A DNA stretch of 64,000 nt from Mesonia phycicola (GTDB taxonomy: Bacteria > Bacteroidota > Bacteroidia > Flavobacteriales > Flavobacteriaceae): NCBI RefSeq assembly GCF_900141885.1, contig NZ_FQYY01000002.1, forward strand, positions 310,001 through 374,000, in the 5' to 3' direction. Position numbers and translations under genes: made by a program. This document shows, one piece after another, positions 51,066 to 60,266 of this stretch (positions are counted from its first letter, which is position 1; every line of letters begins with the position of its first letter). The notes under the pieces were generated by a model, which worked only from the letters and a program-made list of their open reading frames with translations, was not told the DNA's origin and did not search any database.

Positions 51066-52857
51066 ATTCTATTAGTTCTTCTTCTTCAGTAATTCCTCCA
51101 GAGAAATTTTTTGCAGTTTCTATTAAAGCTAAGTGAGAGTAAGCTTGAGGGAAGTTACCTAGTAAGCGTTTGGTTTTAAAATCAATATCTTCACTAAATA
51201 AACCTAAATGGTTACTGTATGAAAGCAGTTTATTAAATAGTTTAATAGCTTTTTCTTTTTTACCAATTTTAAACAAGCTATTAATAAACCAAAAACTACA
51301 AATAGTAAAAGAAGAACTTGGCTCACCAAAGTCATCTTTATTTTTGTAACGGTACATTAAACCATCTTTAAGCAATTCACGCTCTGTAGCTTCAACGGTT
51401 TTAATATAACGCGGATCTTTAGCATCTATAAACCCATAATCTTCCATTAATAATGTAGAAGCATCTAAATCTGTAGATCCGTAAAATTGTGTATAAGCTT
51501 GTACTTCTTCGTTCCAAGCATTCTCATAAATATCATTAAAAATTTCTGTACGCAGTTCTTTCCAATGTTCTAGATTAGCTGTTTTATGAATTAATTCACC
51601 AATTTTTATAGCTCTATCTACTGCTACCCAACATAAAAGTTTAGAGAAAGTAAAATGCCTATCTTCTGTTCTTAACTCCCAAATACCTTTATCTGGTGCC
51701 TTCCAATTTTCTTCTACGGTATGCACCGTTCCGCAAGTAATAGTCCAGAGTTCTTCTATATTTTCTAGCGTATTTTCAAAACGTACAAATTGTTGGTAAA
51801 CCACTTCCATCAAAATACCAAAAATGTCATTTTGCTTTTGTAAGTAAGCTGCATTTCCTGTTCTTACAGGTTTAGAACCTTCATACCCATCTAAATGATC
51901 TAAAATATGTTCGGTTAAATTACGCTCTCCATTTATTCCGTACATAATTTGCATTTTGTCACCTTTATCTGGAATAATATCTATAATAAATTGAAGAAAT
52001 CTTTGTGCAGATTTTACGTGACCTAACTCAGAAACTACTTTAATTACCATAGATGCATCTCTAATCCAGCAAAAACGATAATCCCAATTTCTTACCTCTC
52101 CTACCGTTTCTGGTAAAGAGGTCGTTGCCGCAGCAAGCACCGCTCCACTTTTTTCATAGCTAAGCATTTTTAATGTTAATGCGCTACGTAGTATTTCATT
52201 ATTGTAATAACGGTAAGAAGTAGTTTTTTCACTCCAATTTAACCAATAGGTATAGGTGCTTTGGTATTGTAAAAAAGCACGATCTATGGTTTGGTTAAGT
52301 ATTTTTTCATGATAACTCATTACAAAAAAAGCATTTTCTTCTAATGTAATTTCATTTTCAGCAAGAATGTCTGCGTAATCTATATTAGAATAAAGGTATA
52401 CAGAGTCGTACTTACCATTTATGGTGTGGCTCTTTATGTAATCTCCTTTTATTCTGCTAATTGTTTCTTCTTTAGCAAAAGCAGGTTTAGGGTTGTAATG
52501 AACTCTAAATTTTGGTTTACCACTCAACAAAACTACACAGCGTATAATTTCTGCTGGAGTGTGAGAATTACCATCTTCTTTAAAATAACGAGGCATAAAA
52601 TCTCTTATTTCAAAGGCTCCTTCTTCTGCTTCAAACCTAGTTACAATAATATTGGACTTGGGCAGATATTTTTGGTCTATTTTATAGTCTTCAGAAGTTA
52701 GTAAACTAAAGCTTCCACCTTTCTCATTATCAAGTAACTTAGCAAAAATAGCGTCTGAATCAAAATTAGGTAAACAACACCAATCTATAGATCCTGATTT
52801 AGAAACCAATGCAGAACTTTTACAATTTCCAATAATTCCGTAATCTAAATTTTTCAT
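51049..52857 (-). CDS. Glycoside hydrolase family 15 protein (glucoamylase/trehalase-like)
   Basis: 602 aa. An N-terminal beta domain (about 1-200: DYGIIGNCKSSALVSKSGSIDWCCLPNFDS) precedes the (alpha/alpha)6 barrel with VRNWDYRFCWIRDASMVIKV, TVEENWKAPDKGIWELR (general acid Glu region) and a late SSSFTICSFWFINSL segment (general base Glu in FGEPSSS). No signal peptide, so cytoplasmic. Bacterial members include glucoamylases and trehalases. It is divergent (82 bp) from the trehalose-6-phosphate synthase/phosphatase gene. That context makes a trehalose-related substrate likely, but it is unproven. Confidence 0.87.
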   Translation of the reverse strand: MKNLDYGIIGNCKSSALVSKSGSIDWCCLPNFDSDAIFAKLLDNEKGGSFSLLTSEDYKIDQKYLPKSNIIVTRFEAEEGAFEIRDFMPRYFKEDGNSHTPAEIIRCVVLLSGKPKFRVHYNPKPAFAKEETISRIKGDYIKSHTINGKYDSVYLYSNIDYADILAENEITLEENAFFVMSYHEKILNQTIDRAFLQYQSTYTYWLNWSEKTTSYRYYNNEILRSALTLKMLSYEKSGAVLAAATTSLPETVGEVRNWDYRFCWIRDASMVIKVVSELGHVKSAQRFLQFIIDIIPDKGDKMQIMYGINGERNLTEHILDHLDGYEGSKPVRTGNAAYLQKQNDIFGILMEVVYQQFVRFENTLENIEELWTITCGTVHTVEENWKAPDKGIWELRTEDRHFTFSKLLCWVAVDRAIKIGELIHKTANLEHWKELRTEIFNDIYENAWNEEVQAYTQFYGSTDLDASTLLMEDYGFIDAKDPRYIKTVEATERELLKDGLMYRYKNKDDFGEPSSSFTICSFWFINSLFKIGKKEKAIKLFNKLLSYSNHLGLFSEDIDFKTKRLLGNFPQAYSHLALIETAKNFSGGITEEEELIEFIHHF

Positions 52858-52939
52858 TAAAGTTTGAGGGTATTTAAGGTCAATTAAATATAAAACTGTA
52901 AATTAAAAAAATAAAACTACCAACACTAAATTTTGACCA

Positions 52940-55147
52940 ATGAAAAACAAAACTATTATTGTTTCTAACCGTTTACCACTTCAAATTTCAATAGAAAATG
53001 ACAACGATGTAAAAATTTCTCCTAGTGTGGGAGGTCTTGCTACAGGGATGAAATCGGTACATCAAGAAGGTGATAGTCTTTGGATTGGGTGGTCTGGATT
53101 AACAGAAGAAGAAGTTAACCCAGAAATTCAAAAAGAAATTAATACTGCTGCAGAACAAGAAAAATGTCTTGCCATTAATCTTACAGAGCAAGAACTAGAC
53201 GATTATTACTATGGTTTTAGCAACAGAACCATTTGGCCGCTATTTCACTATTTTATGGAATATACAAAGTTTGACGAAGAGCAATGGAAAGGCTATAAAA
53301 AAGTAAATGAAAAGTTTGCTGAAAAAATTATTGAAAACTTAGAAGATGGGGATACCGTGTGGATACACGATTATCAGCTATTACTAGTTCCTGGTATGGT
53401 AAAAGAGAGCAAACCAAATGTAACTATTGGTTTCTTTTTACACATCCCTTTTCCATCGTACGAGGTTTTTAGAACCTTACCCTGGAGAGAATCTCTATTA
53501 AAAGGTATGCTTGGGGCAGATTTATTAGGTTTTCATACTTATGATTATGAAAGACACTTTTTAAGCTCTGTAAGTAGAATTTTACGTCACGAAACTCAAT
53601 TTAATGAGATTACACTAAAAAATAGAATTGTAAAAGTAGACTCTTTCCCTATGGGAATTGATTATGAAAAGTTTGAACAAGCAGCATTAGAGCATTTTGA
53701 AAAAACCCAAGATCAAAAATCTGAATTACAAGCAAGACTAGACCAACATCTAGAAACTTCTCCTGGCTCAAAAATGATACTTTCTATAGACAGGCTAGAT
53801 TACACTAAAGGTATTGCCAATAGAATTCGTGCTTTTGAGCATTTTCTAGAAAAATATCCGCAGTTTAAAGAAAAAGTAAGATTAATTATGTTGGCAGTGC
53901 CTTCTAGATCTAATGTACCTCAATACCAAAAACTTAAACGAGAAATAGACGAATTAGTTGGTAGAATTAACGGTAAATTCTCTACCGTAAGCTGGACACC
54001 AATTTGGTATTTTTATAGATCTATGCCTTTTGATAATTTAATAGATTTATACACCTCATCAGACATAGCCTTACTTACTCCACGTAGAGATGGAATGAAT
54101 CTAGTTGCTAAAGAATATATAGCCACTAGAACAGATCTTTCTGGTGTACTTATTTTAAGTGAAATGGCAGGTGCAGCACACGAGATGAATGAAGCTTTAA
54201 TAATAAACCCAAATAATTACGATCAAATAGCAGATGCTTTAAAGCAAGCTTTCGAAATGCCTTTAAAAGAACAAAAAGCTAGAAATAAAATTATACAGAG
54301 AAGATTAAAACGCTACGGTATAAAAAAATGGGCAGATGAGTTTATGAAAGCTTTAGAAGGTACTAAGGTTAATCATATCTCTAAAAAAGCAACATTTGTA
54401 GAAGGTAAAACAGAAGAATATATTATGGATCTGTTTGACAAAGCTTCTAAAAAAATACTTTTCTTAGATTTTGATGGTACGTTAGTAGATTTTAACGATG
54501 ATCCTGAACTTGTTGCGCCAGATGAAGATTTATTTGCTACTATAGAACAATTAAATAACAAAAATTGTGACCTCGTAATTATTAGTGGTAGAGATAAAAA
54601 CTTTTTAAATACTCATTTTGGTGATAAAAACGTAACCTTAATTGCAGAACACGGATTGTGGCTAAAAGAAAAAGGTGGTGAATGGGGCATTACAGAAAAC
54701 GTAAATAAAAATTGGATGAGTAGTATTAGGCCAGTATTAGAGTCTTTTGTAGATAGAACTCCAGGAACTTTTATTGAAGAAAAAGATTACTCTCTAGCTT
54801 GGCATTACAGAAAATCAGATCCGCAATTGGGTGGACAAAGAGCCAACGAGCTTTCTAGTGTTGTAAAAGATTTAACTTCTAATCACGATTTAAGTGTTCT
54901 AAACGGTAATAAAGTGATAGAAATTAAAAACAGCGGGGTTAATAAAGGTCGCGCAGCAACCAAACAACTAAAAGAAAAGTATGATTTTATTTTTGCCATT
55001 GGTGATGACTGGACAGATGAGTATATGTTTAGAGAATTACCTAGTAAAACCATCTCTATAAAAGTAGGCTTACAAAAAACAGATGCAAGCTATTATGTAG
55101 AAGATACAGTACAAGTAAAAAAATTACTACAAGATTTTGCTAAATAA
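52940..55147 (+). CDS. otsAB: Bifunctional trehalose-6-phosphate synthase/phosphatase
   Basis: 735 aa, two enzymes in one chain. GT20 synthase domain (1-about 470): VSNRLPLQI, VWIHDYQLLLVPGMV, FFLHIPFPSYEVFRTLPW, SIDRLDYTKGI and the DGMNLVAKEYIATR nucleotide-sugar site. HAD phosphatase domain (about 485-735): ILFLDFDGTLVDF with Asp510 and Asp512, VIISGRDK, and IGDDWTDEYMF with the Mg-binding acidic pair. Together they make trehalose from UDP-glucose and glucose 6-phosphate. The synthesis gene neighbours a GH15 hydrolase and two MscS channels, an osmotic-stress grouping. It is followed directly by the M28 peptidase gene with no intergenic base. Confidence 0.95.
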   Translation: MKNKTIIVSNRLPLQISIENDNDVKISPSVGGLATGMKSVHQEGDSLWIGWSGLTEEEVNPEIQKEINTAAEQEKCLAINLTEQELDDYYYGFSNRTIWPLFHYFMEYTKFDEEQWKGYKKVNEKFAEKIIENLEDGDTVWIHDYQLLLVPGMVKESKPNVTIGFFLHIPFPSYEVFRTLPWRESLLKGMLGADLLGFHTYDYERHFLSSVSRILRHETQFNEITLKNRIVKVDSFPMGIDYEKFEQAALEHFEKTQDQKSELQARLDQHLETSPGSKMILSIDRLDYTKGIANRIRAFEHFLEKYPQFKEKVRLIMLAVPSRSNVPQYQKLKREIDELVGRINGKFSTVSWTPIWYFYRSMPFDNLIDLYTSSDIALLTPRRDGMNLVAKEYIATRTDLSGVLILSEMAGAAHEMNEALIINPNNYDQIADALKQAFEMPLKEQKARNKIIQRRLKRYGIKKWADEFMKALEGTKVNHISKKATFVEGKTEEYIMDLFDKASKKILFLDFDGTLVDFNDDPELVAPDEDLFATIEQLNNKNCDLVIISGRDKNFLNTHFGDKNVTLIAEHGLWLKEKGGEWGITENVNKNWMSSIRPVLESFVDRTPGTFIEEKDYSLAWHYRKSDPQLGGQRANELSSVVKDLTSNHDLSVLNGNKVIEIKNSGVNKGRAATKQLKEKYDFIFAIGDDWTDEYMFRELPSKTISIKVGLQKTDASYYVEDTVQVKKLLQDFAK

Positions 55148-56494
55148 ATGAAGAAAATACTCCACTACTTAGCTGTATTATTTTCAATTCTATTTTCCGT
55201 AAATAGTTTTAGTCAAAATAACACACAGCTTTATGAAATTATAGATAATATCTCTTCTAATAGAATAGAAAAAGATATTGAAAAGCTAGTCAGTTTTGGT
55301 ACCAGAAACACTTTTAGCGACACTACCTCTACTACCAGAGGTATTGGCGCTGCAAGAAGATGGATTAAAGCAGAATTTGATAAAATATCTAACAATTGTA
55401 ATAATTGCTTAGAAGTTTTTTATCAATCTAAAATTGTTACCCCAAAAGATGGTAAACGTGTACCGCATACTACTTCTATTGTAAATGTAGTAGCTATTCA
55501 ACGAGGTACAAAAAATCCAAACCATTACATAATAATGAGTGGAGATATTGACTCTCGTGCTAGTAATGCTACAGATTTTAAAACAGATGCTCCTGGCGCT
55601 AATGATAATGCTAGTGGTATGGCAGGTACTATAGAAGCCGCTAGAGTGCTTTCTAACTATCAATTTGAAAATAGCATTATTTATGTTGGACTTTCTGGGG
55701 AAGAACAAGGACTTTTTGGCGGTAAAGGTCTAGCAGAATATGCTAAAAAACACAATTGGAATATTATTGGTGTACTCAATAACGATATGATTGGTAACAT
55801 TGAGGGAGTAGACGGTGTTATAGACAATAGAAGTTTTAGAATTTTTTCTGAACCTGTACCTCCCACAGAAACAGAGCAAGAAAGAAAAATGAGAAGATAT
55901 TATGGTGGTGAGGTAGATGGGATTTCTAGACAGTTAGCCAGATACATATATAAAACAACCAAAAACTATCTACCAGAAATGAACCCAATGCTAATTTATA
56001 GATTAGATCGTTTTGGTAGAGGTGGTCACCATAAACCCTTTAACGATTTAGGCTTCGCAGGTGTTAGAATTATGGAAGCTCACGAAAACTATAATCGTCA
56101 ACACCAAGATATAAGAACAGAAAATGGTATTGAATACGGGGATGTTCTTAAAGGTGTAAATTTTAAATATGCAGAAAAGTTGACTGAAGTAAACGCTATA
56201 AATTTAGCTAGTTTAGCTTGGGCTCCATTAGCTCCAGAAGATGTTGCAATTGGTGGCGTAGTAGAACCTTCAACCAAATTAAAATGGAAAAAATCTAATA
56301 ATCCAAACATTAAAGGTTATAAAATCTACTGGCGAGATACCACCTCTCCTACTTGGGATAATTCTAGATATGTTGGTAATGTATCAGAATTTACCTTAAA
56401 AGGAATTGTAATAGATAACTATTATTTTGGTGTTGTAGCAGTAGGTAAAAATGGATATGAAAGTTTGGTAAGCTTTCCTTCTGAAGTATTTTAG
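55148..56494 (+). CDS. M28-family secreted aminopeptidase-like protein with C-terminal Fn3-like domain
   Basis: 448 aa. Signal peptide (1-22, NSFSQ), an M28 Zn-peptidase domain (about 35-355) and an Fn3-like tail (about 360-448: AIGGVVEPSTKLKWKKSNNPNIKGYKIYW). Expected metal-site segments: SGDIDSR (Asp133 where M28 usually has His in GHxD), GANDNASG (Asp153), LSGEEQG (Glu185, Glu186), NNDMIGN and a late His in EAHENYNRQHQ. The His-to-Asp change at the first ligand is notable but may be a subfamily trait. Predicted periplasmic or extracellular peptidase. It starts immediately after the otsAB stop codon, so translation may be coupled. Confidence 0.83.
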   Translation: MKKILHYLAVLFSILFSVNSFSQNNTQLYEIIDNISSNRIEKDIEKLVSFGTRNTFSDTTSTTRGIGAARRWIKAEFDKISNNCNNCLEVFYQSKIVTPKDGKRVPHTTSIVNVVAIQRGTKNPNHYIIMSGDIDSRASNATDFKTDAPGANDNASGMAGTIEAARVLSNYQFENSIIYVGLSGEEQGLFGGKGLAEYAKKHNWNIIGVLNNDMIGNIEGVDGVIDNRSFRIFSEPVPPTETEQERKMRRYYGGEVDGISRQLARYIYKTTKNYLPEMNPMLIYRLDRFGRGGHHKPFNDLGFAGVRIMEAHENYNRQHQDIRTENGIEYGDVLKGVNFKYAEKLTEVNAINLASLAWAPLAPEDVAIGGVVEPSTKLKWKKSNNPNIKGYKIYWRDTTSPTWDNSRYVGNVSEFTLKGIVIDNYYFGVVAVGKNGYESLVSFPSEVF

Positions 56495-56618
56495 ATGAAA
56501 TTGTTAAATATCTTAAGGAAAAAAAAGAAAATTTATAGCAAGCTTAACTATACAAAATCTAGATCAATCTACATTCTTAATATCTTTATACTAGTAATAA
56601 TTTTAAAACCAATACAGA

Positions 56619-56903
56619 ATGAACACAGGAAAAATGTTGATCGGAATTGCTTCAGGAATTTTAGCTGGAGCCGCAGCTGGAATATTACTTGCCCCTAAAA
56701 AAGGGACTGAAACTCGTAAAGATATTTCAGAAAAAAGTTCTAATTACGTAAAAGGAGCCAAAGGAAAGTTAGATGGTGTAAAAAATTCTCTCGAACATAA
56801 ATTGGAAGCTTTAAAAGCAAAGAAAAACGCAATTATTGCAGACTCTAAAGGAGAAGAAATAGGATATAAAGCTAAAGAAGAATTACATAATTTAGCTAGC
56901 TAG
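56619..56903 (+). CDS. YtxH-domain protein
   Basis: 94 aa. N-terminal glycine/alanine-rich hydrophobic segment MLIGIASGILAGAAAGILLAPKKGTETRKDI (the diagnostic GxxxGxLLAPxxGxxTR pattern), followed by a charged, helical, coiled-coil-like region rich in Lys and Glu. YtxH proteins are small membrane-associated stress proteins of unclear role. Separate from the M28 gene by 124 bp, with its own terminator. A competing frame starting right after the M28 stop codon reads into this gene and is considered spurious. Confidence 0.88.
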   Translation: MNTGKMLIGIASGILAGAAAGILLAPKKGTETRKDISEKSSNYVKGAKGKLDGVKNSLEHKLEALKAKKNAIIADSKGEEIGYKAKEELHNLAS

Positions 56904-56924
56904 CATAAATTTATAAAGAAAAAT

Positions 56925-56957
56925 AAAAAAGGACTTGATACAATCAAGTCCTTTTTT
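56925..56957 (+). terminator. Intrinsic terminator of the ytxH gene
   Basis: 15-bp perfect stem AAAAAAGGACTTGAT / ATCAAGTCCTTTTTT with a 3-nt loop. Confidence 0.92.
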
Positions 56958-56994
56958 ATTTTTAATATTGCACACTGTACTTACTGTATTTATA

Positions 56995-57375
56995 TTGTTA
57001 TTTAAAAGAAATAAATATCTTAACCAATTTTGCTTTTGCTTAGCATTAATACTGCTAAACATAAGTGTAAATGCTCCATTATTAAATCCAACTACTCTAA
57101 AAGAAGATTTATCTTATAATAAACAAGAAAGTATAGTTGAGATTATTGTTGAAAAAGTATTTGGTGATGAAAATGCATTTGAAGAATTTGAAGATTTAGA
57201 AGAAAACTCTATTAATAAAAAAGATTTTAAATTAGATTTTCAAGCTTACTTGTTGCAAGAAAAAAACATCGTATTTAAATTACCTAAAAAGAATGTTAGT
57301 AAAAAATATCTATTTACTATAAAGTCAATATTTCAACAGGTAACTTCTCCCCCTCCTAAATTTAATTATTGTTAG
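56995..57375 (+). CDS. Small exported protein of unknown function, probable TTG start
   Basis: 126 aa if the TTG at 56995 is used. The frame has no ATG at all and opens at a TTG inside the preceding terminator, which cannot be the real start. From 56995 the protein has a good signal peptide (LLFKRNKYLNQFCFCLALILLNISVNA), then an acidic segment (VFGDENAFEEFEDLEENS), a basic helical segment and the end SPPPKFNYC with a terminal Cys. No family recognised. It is 35 bp upstream of an outer-membrane beta-barrel gene, likely co-transcribed and perhaps a periplasmic partner of it. Confidence 0.55.
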   Translation: MLFKRNKYLNQFCFCLALILLNISVNAPLLNPTTLKEDLSYNKQESIVEIIVEKVFGDENAFEEFEDLEENSINKKDFKLDFQAYLLQEKNIVFKLPKKNVSKKYLFTIKSIFQQVTSPPPKFNYC

Positions 57376-57410
57376 CCGTATTTTAAGTAAACAATAATTA
57401 AATAAATAAA

Positions 57411-58232
57411 ATGAAATATAATTTTTTAAAAATTATAGGTTTAGCTGTGTTTCTAAACCTATACAATAATACCTATGCTCAAAATGAAAATTTTGATAAT
57501 GATAATAATAACCTACCAGATAAAGTAACCCACGCCGAACCTTTATATATAGATTTAATTAGAGATTTAGGAGCTCGAAAAGGTGAGAAAGAATGGAATG
57601 TTGGTGTTGGTTTAACAGATAAGGCTGACTATGATGAATATATAACCCTGGTAGAATATGAGTGGGCACCTATAGATAGATTAGGTTTAGAAGTAGAGCT
57701 ACCCTTCTCTTTTTATTACCCTAACGAAGGAAACTATAGCCCTAAAAATAATCTTAATAGTATTAAACTTGCCGCTCAATATAGCTTTTATGTTTCTAAA
57801 AAAAATAGAGCTTCAATGGCATTTGGTTATATACAAGAATTCACTCTTACAAATTTTGGAAATTACGGAGATGGAAAATTATTTACAGGTAATGTTTATA
57901 ACCCTTTCTTCATTGCAGCCAAAAGACTAGGAGCAAATTTTCATTCATTGCTTTATACGGGGCCAGTTTTTGATCATCATTTTTCTAATAACAAGGTCAC
58001 AAACCATTGGCAGATTAATTCTAACCTCCACTATATGATTCCTGGATCTAGAAATTTTATTGGTGTTGAGTTTAATAAAGAAATACACGAAAATAATTTT
58101 GATATGACTATTAGACCTCAAATGAGGGTAGAGATTACAGATCGTATATTAATTGGAATTGTAACAGGTATACCTATTAGCAAAGATAACGAAAGGTTTA
58201 GCTCGTTTCTAAGATTAATTTATGAACCCTAA
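57411..58232 (+). CDS. Predicted outer-membrane beta-barrel protein with HAEPLYIDLIRDLGARKGE motif
   Basis: 273 aa, signal peptide (1-23, NTYAQ). The mature part begins with a short Asn/Asp-rich segment and the conserved-looking THAEPLYIDLIRDLGARKGE. About ten amphipathic strands follow (for example WNVGVGLTDKADYDEYITLVEYEWAP, LGLEVELPFSFYY, ASMAFGYIQEFTLTNFG), and it ends in FLRLIYEP. This strand pattern and signal peptide indicate an outer-membrane barrel; the transported substrate is unknown. I recall similar HAEP-type proteins in Flavobacteriaceae but cannot name a function. Preceded by the small exported protein; ends at a strong terminator. Confidence 0.72.
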   Translation: MKYNFLKIIGLAVFLNLYNNTYAQNENFDNDNNNLPDKVTHAEPLYIDLIRDLGARKGEKEWNVGVGLTDKADYDEYITLVEYEWAPIDRLGLEVELPFSFYYPNEGNYSPKNNLNSIKLAAQYSFYVSKKNRASMAFGYIQEFTLTNFGNYGDGKLFTGNVYNPFFIAAKRLGANFHSLLYTGPVFDHHFSNNKVTNHWQINSNLHYMIPGSRNFIGVEFNKEIHENNFDMTIRPQMRVEITDRILIGIVTGIPISKDNERFSSFLRLIYEP

Positions 58233-58246
58233 ACATTAAATTAAGT

Positions 58247-58278
58247 AAAGCGCCTAAATATTTTAGGCGCTTTTTTTT
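58247..58278. terminator. Bidirectional terminator between convergent genes
   Basis: 12-bp stem AAAGCGCCTAAA / TTTAGGCGCTTT, 3-nt loop, T run on the plus strand. The T run touches the stop codon of the minus-strand App1 gene. Confidence 0.88.
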
Positions 58279-59239
58279 ATCCTAAATTTTCCTGTGTATG
58301 TAGCATTGCCTCTTTACTATTTTTAAAATAGCACACTTTTACGTCTAGGGTTTCAATATTTTTTAAAATTTTGTTTATTTTATTTTTTTTCTGCTTTTTA
58401 GTTTGCCTTATATAAACTGTACTTATATTTTCTGGAAAAATTTTCACAATATCTTCATATATAGCAGCATCTTGTTGAGAATCATCTCCTAATAAAATAA
58501 ACCGTAATTCTGGGTAAAACTCAACTAAATGTTTAATCTTATAAAACTTATGGCGGTGGTCTCCACCTCCACTAAATAAAAAGTCTGCAATACCTGTTTT
58601 AATATCTTTTAAATTTAAAACTGCTTTAGGTAACTCATTTAATTTAGCAAATTGACTAATAAAATTATATAAATTCCACTCACTACTACTTACGTAAAAA
58701 AAAGCATTATTGGTAGAGTTGTCTTCTCTTCCTAATCTATTTAAAAATTTATAATGATCTACAGCTTCATCAAAAACATCTCTTTTATTAATATTTTTGG
58801 TAAGCATTACATAAAGCTTTTTAAATATATTACCAGAGTGAGAAATTAAAAAAGTATCATCTATATCACTAATCACCCCATATTCACCAGGGTATGGTTT
58901 TACAAACTCTCCCTTTTTCTCTTTTATATTTCCATCTACATTTGCGGTTACTGTAAATTTATGCCAACCACTTTTAAGTTCTTCTCGGTAAGGTATAGTT
59001 AATCTAAAATGGCCATCTTCTAAAGTTTTAGAAACTACTTGTACATTATTAAATTTAAAAACAACTTCTGCATTTGCTATGGTTTTTATGCTGAACATTC
59101 TAATTACTGCCCAAGCATGTTTATACCAACGTTTATCTAACTGAAAAATATCTGGTGCATGTTTTTTAAACAAATGTCCCATTACAATTATCTCCCGTTC
59201 ATTAGCATAACTTCTATAAATTTTTAAATCAAGCTTCAT
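58277..59239 (-). CDS. App1-like phosphatidate phosphatase (DUF2183)
   Basis: 320 aa without signal peptide. An N-terminal beta-sandwich (about 15-110) precedes a HAD-type phosphatase domain with GVISDIDDTFLISH (Asp125, Asp127, Thr129), SSSEWNLYNFI, GDHRHKFYKI (conserved Lys/His) and ILLGDDSQQDAAIY as the acidic loop IV. Fungal App1 hydrolyses phosphatidate to diacylglycerol; the bacterial activity is inferred. It diverges from a diacylglycerol-kinase-like gene 68 bp away, the opposite reaction. Confidence 0.88.
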   Translation of the reverse strand: MKLDLKIYRSYANEREIIVMGHLFKKHAPDIFQLDKRWYKHAWAVIRMFSIKTIANAEVVFKFNNVQVVSKTLEDGHFRLTIPYREELKSGWHKFTVTANVDGNIKEKKGEFVKPYPGEYGVISDIDDTFLISHSGNIFKKLYVMLTKNINKRDVFDEAVDHYKFLNRLGREDNSTNNAFFYVSSSEWNLYNFISQFAKLNELPKAVLNLKDIKTGIADFLFSGGGDHRHKFYKIKHLVEFYPELRFILLGDDSQQDAAIYEDIVKIFPENISTVYIRQTKKQKKNKINKILKNIETLDVKVCYFKNSKEAMLHTQENLG

Positions 59240-59307
59240 AAATTATGGAAAGTATAACGTATTATAAAATGAAAAATAGATATTTTTAAGCACTTTAAAG
59301 CTGTACT

Positions 59308-60183
59308 ATGAATTTTTTATTTATCATAAATCCTATTAGCGGAAATGAAGATAAAACCCATTTATTAAAAATGGTAAAAAATAAATTAAATAGAGAGCAT
59401 CAACTTTCTATTTATAAAACTACAGGAAAAGATGATCTTCATAAAATTAAAGACAAATTATTAAACCAAAAATTTGATCGTGTACTTGTAGCAGGTGGTG
59501 ACGGTACCATTAAAATGATAGCCGAAGCTATGGGAGAAAACCAATTACCTATTGGTATTATACCTGCAGGCTCTGCAAATGGTCTTGCTAGTGATCTTGA
59601 CATACCAGATAATGCAAAAGATTTTGTACCTATTGCAATGTTTGGAGAAACAAAAAAAATAGACGCCATTCAAATTAACGATCAATTAGGATTACATATT
59701 AGCGATTTTGGATTAAATGCCGAATTAATTAAAGAGTTTGAAAGCAGCTTTTTAAGAGGTAAACTTGGTTATGCAATAAACAGCATAACTACACTTTTTC
59801 AAAGCAAAGGGCCTTATGAGTTTGAAATTATAACTCCTACAGAAACTTTACACAAAAAAGGAATTATGCTTGCCCTAGCAAATAGTAAAAAATTTGGTAC
59901 GGGAGCAGTAATAAACCCCAACGGTAAAATAGACGATGGTATTTTTGAAATTTTAATTTTTAAAAAATTAGATGTTTTAGAAATACTAAAAACCTTAGAT
60001 ATAGACAAACAGCTCTCTTCAGATTTTGTAGAATGTATTCCTGTAAAAAAAGTAACAATTAAAACTAAAATCCCTGTAGACTTTCAAATAGATGGTGAAT
60101 ACTGTAAATCTTTAAAAGAAGTAAATGCTCATATTTTACCAAAAAAATTAAAAATAGCTATCGGTAAACAACCTTTAACTTAG
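59308..60183 (+). CDS. Diacylglycerol-kinase-family lipid kinase
   Basis: 291 aa, DagK/YegS fold. N-terminal nucleotide-binding domain with FIINPISGNEDK, VLVAGGDGTIKMIAEAMG (GGDGT at 63-67) and PIGIIPAGSANGLASDLDIP; C-terminal beta-sandwich with VDFQIDGEYCKS. It phosphorylates diacylglycerol, sphingosine-like or another lipid alcohol using ATP. Many Flavobacteriaceae make sphingolipid-like or capnoid lipids, so the substrate is uncertain. Divergent from the App1-like phosphatase, suggesting a shared lipid pathway. Confidence 0.9.
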   Translation: MNFLFIINPISGNEDKTHLLKMVKNKLNREHQLSIYKTTGKDDLHKIKDKLLNQKFDRVLVAGGDGTIKMIAEAMGENQLPIGIIPAGSANGLASDLDIPDNAKDFVPIAMFGETKKIDAIQINDQLGLHISDFGLNAELIKEFESSFLRGKLGYAINSITTLFQSKGPYEFEIITPTETLHKKGIMLALANSKKFGTGAVINPNGKIDDGIFEILIFKKLDVLEILKTLDIDKQLSSDFVECIPVKKVTIKTKIPVDFQIDGEYCKSLKEVNAHILPKKLKIAIGKQPLT

Positions 60184-60266
60184 CCTAAGATGTTAAGCTT
60201 ATTTTAAATAATTTGTTTTGTTAAAATTGCTCTATAAATTAGCCTAAAATTTAAACCAACAATATC

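Noticed and set aside
56495-56698. 67-codon frame beginning right after the M28 peptidase stop codon
   Set aside because: It runs out of frame into the ytxH gene, is Lys/Ile-rich with no domain, and ends inside that gene. YtxH is a clear family match.
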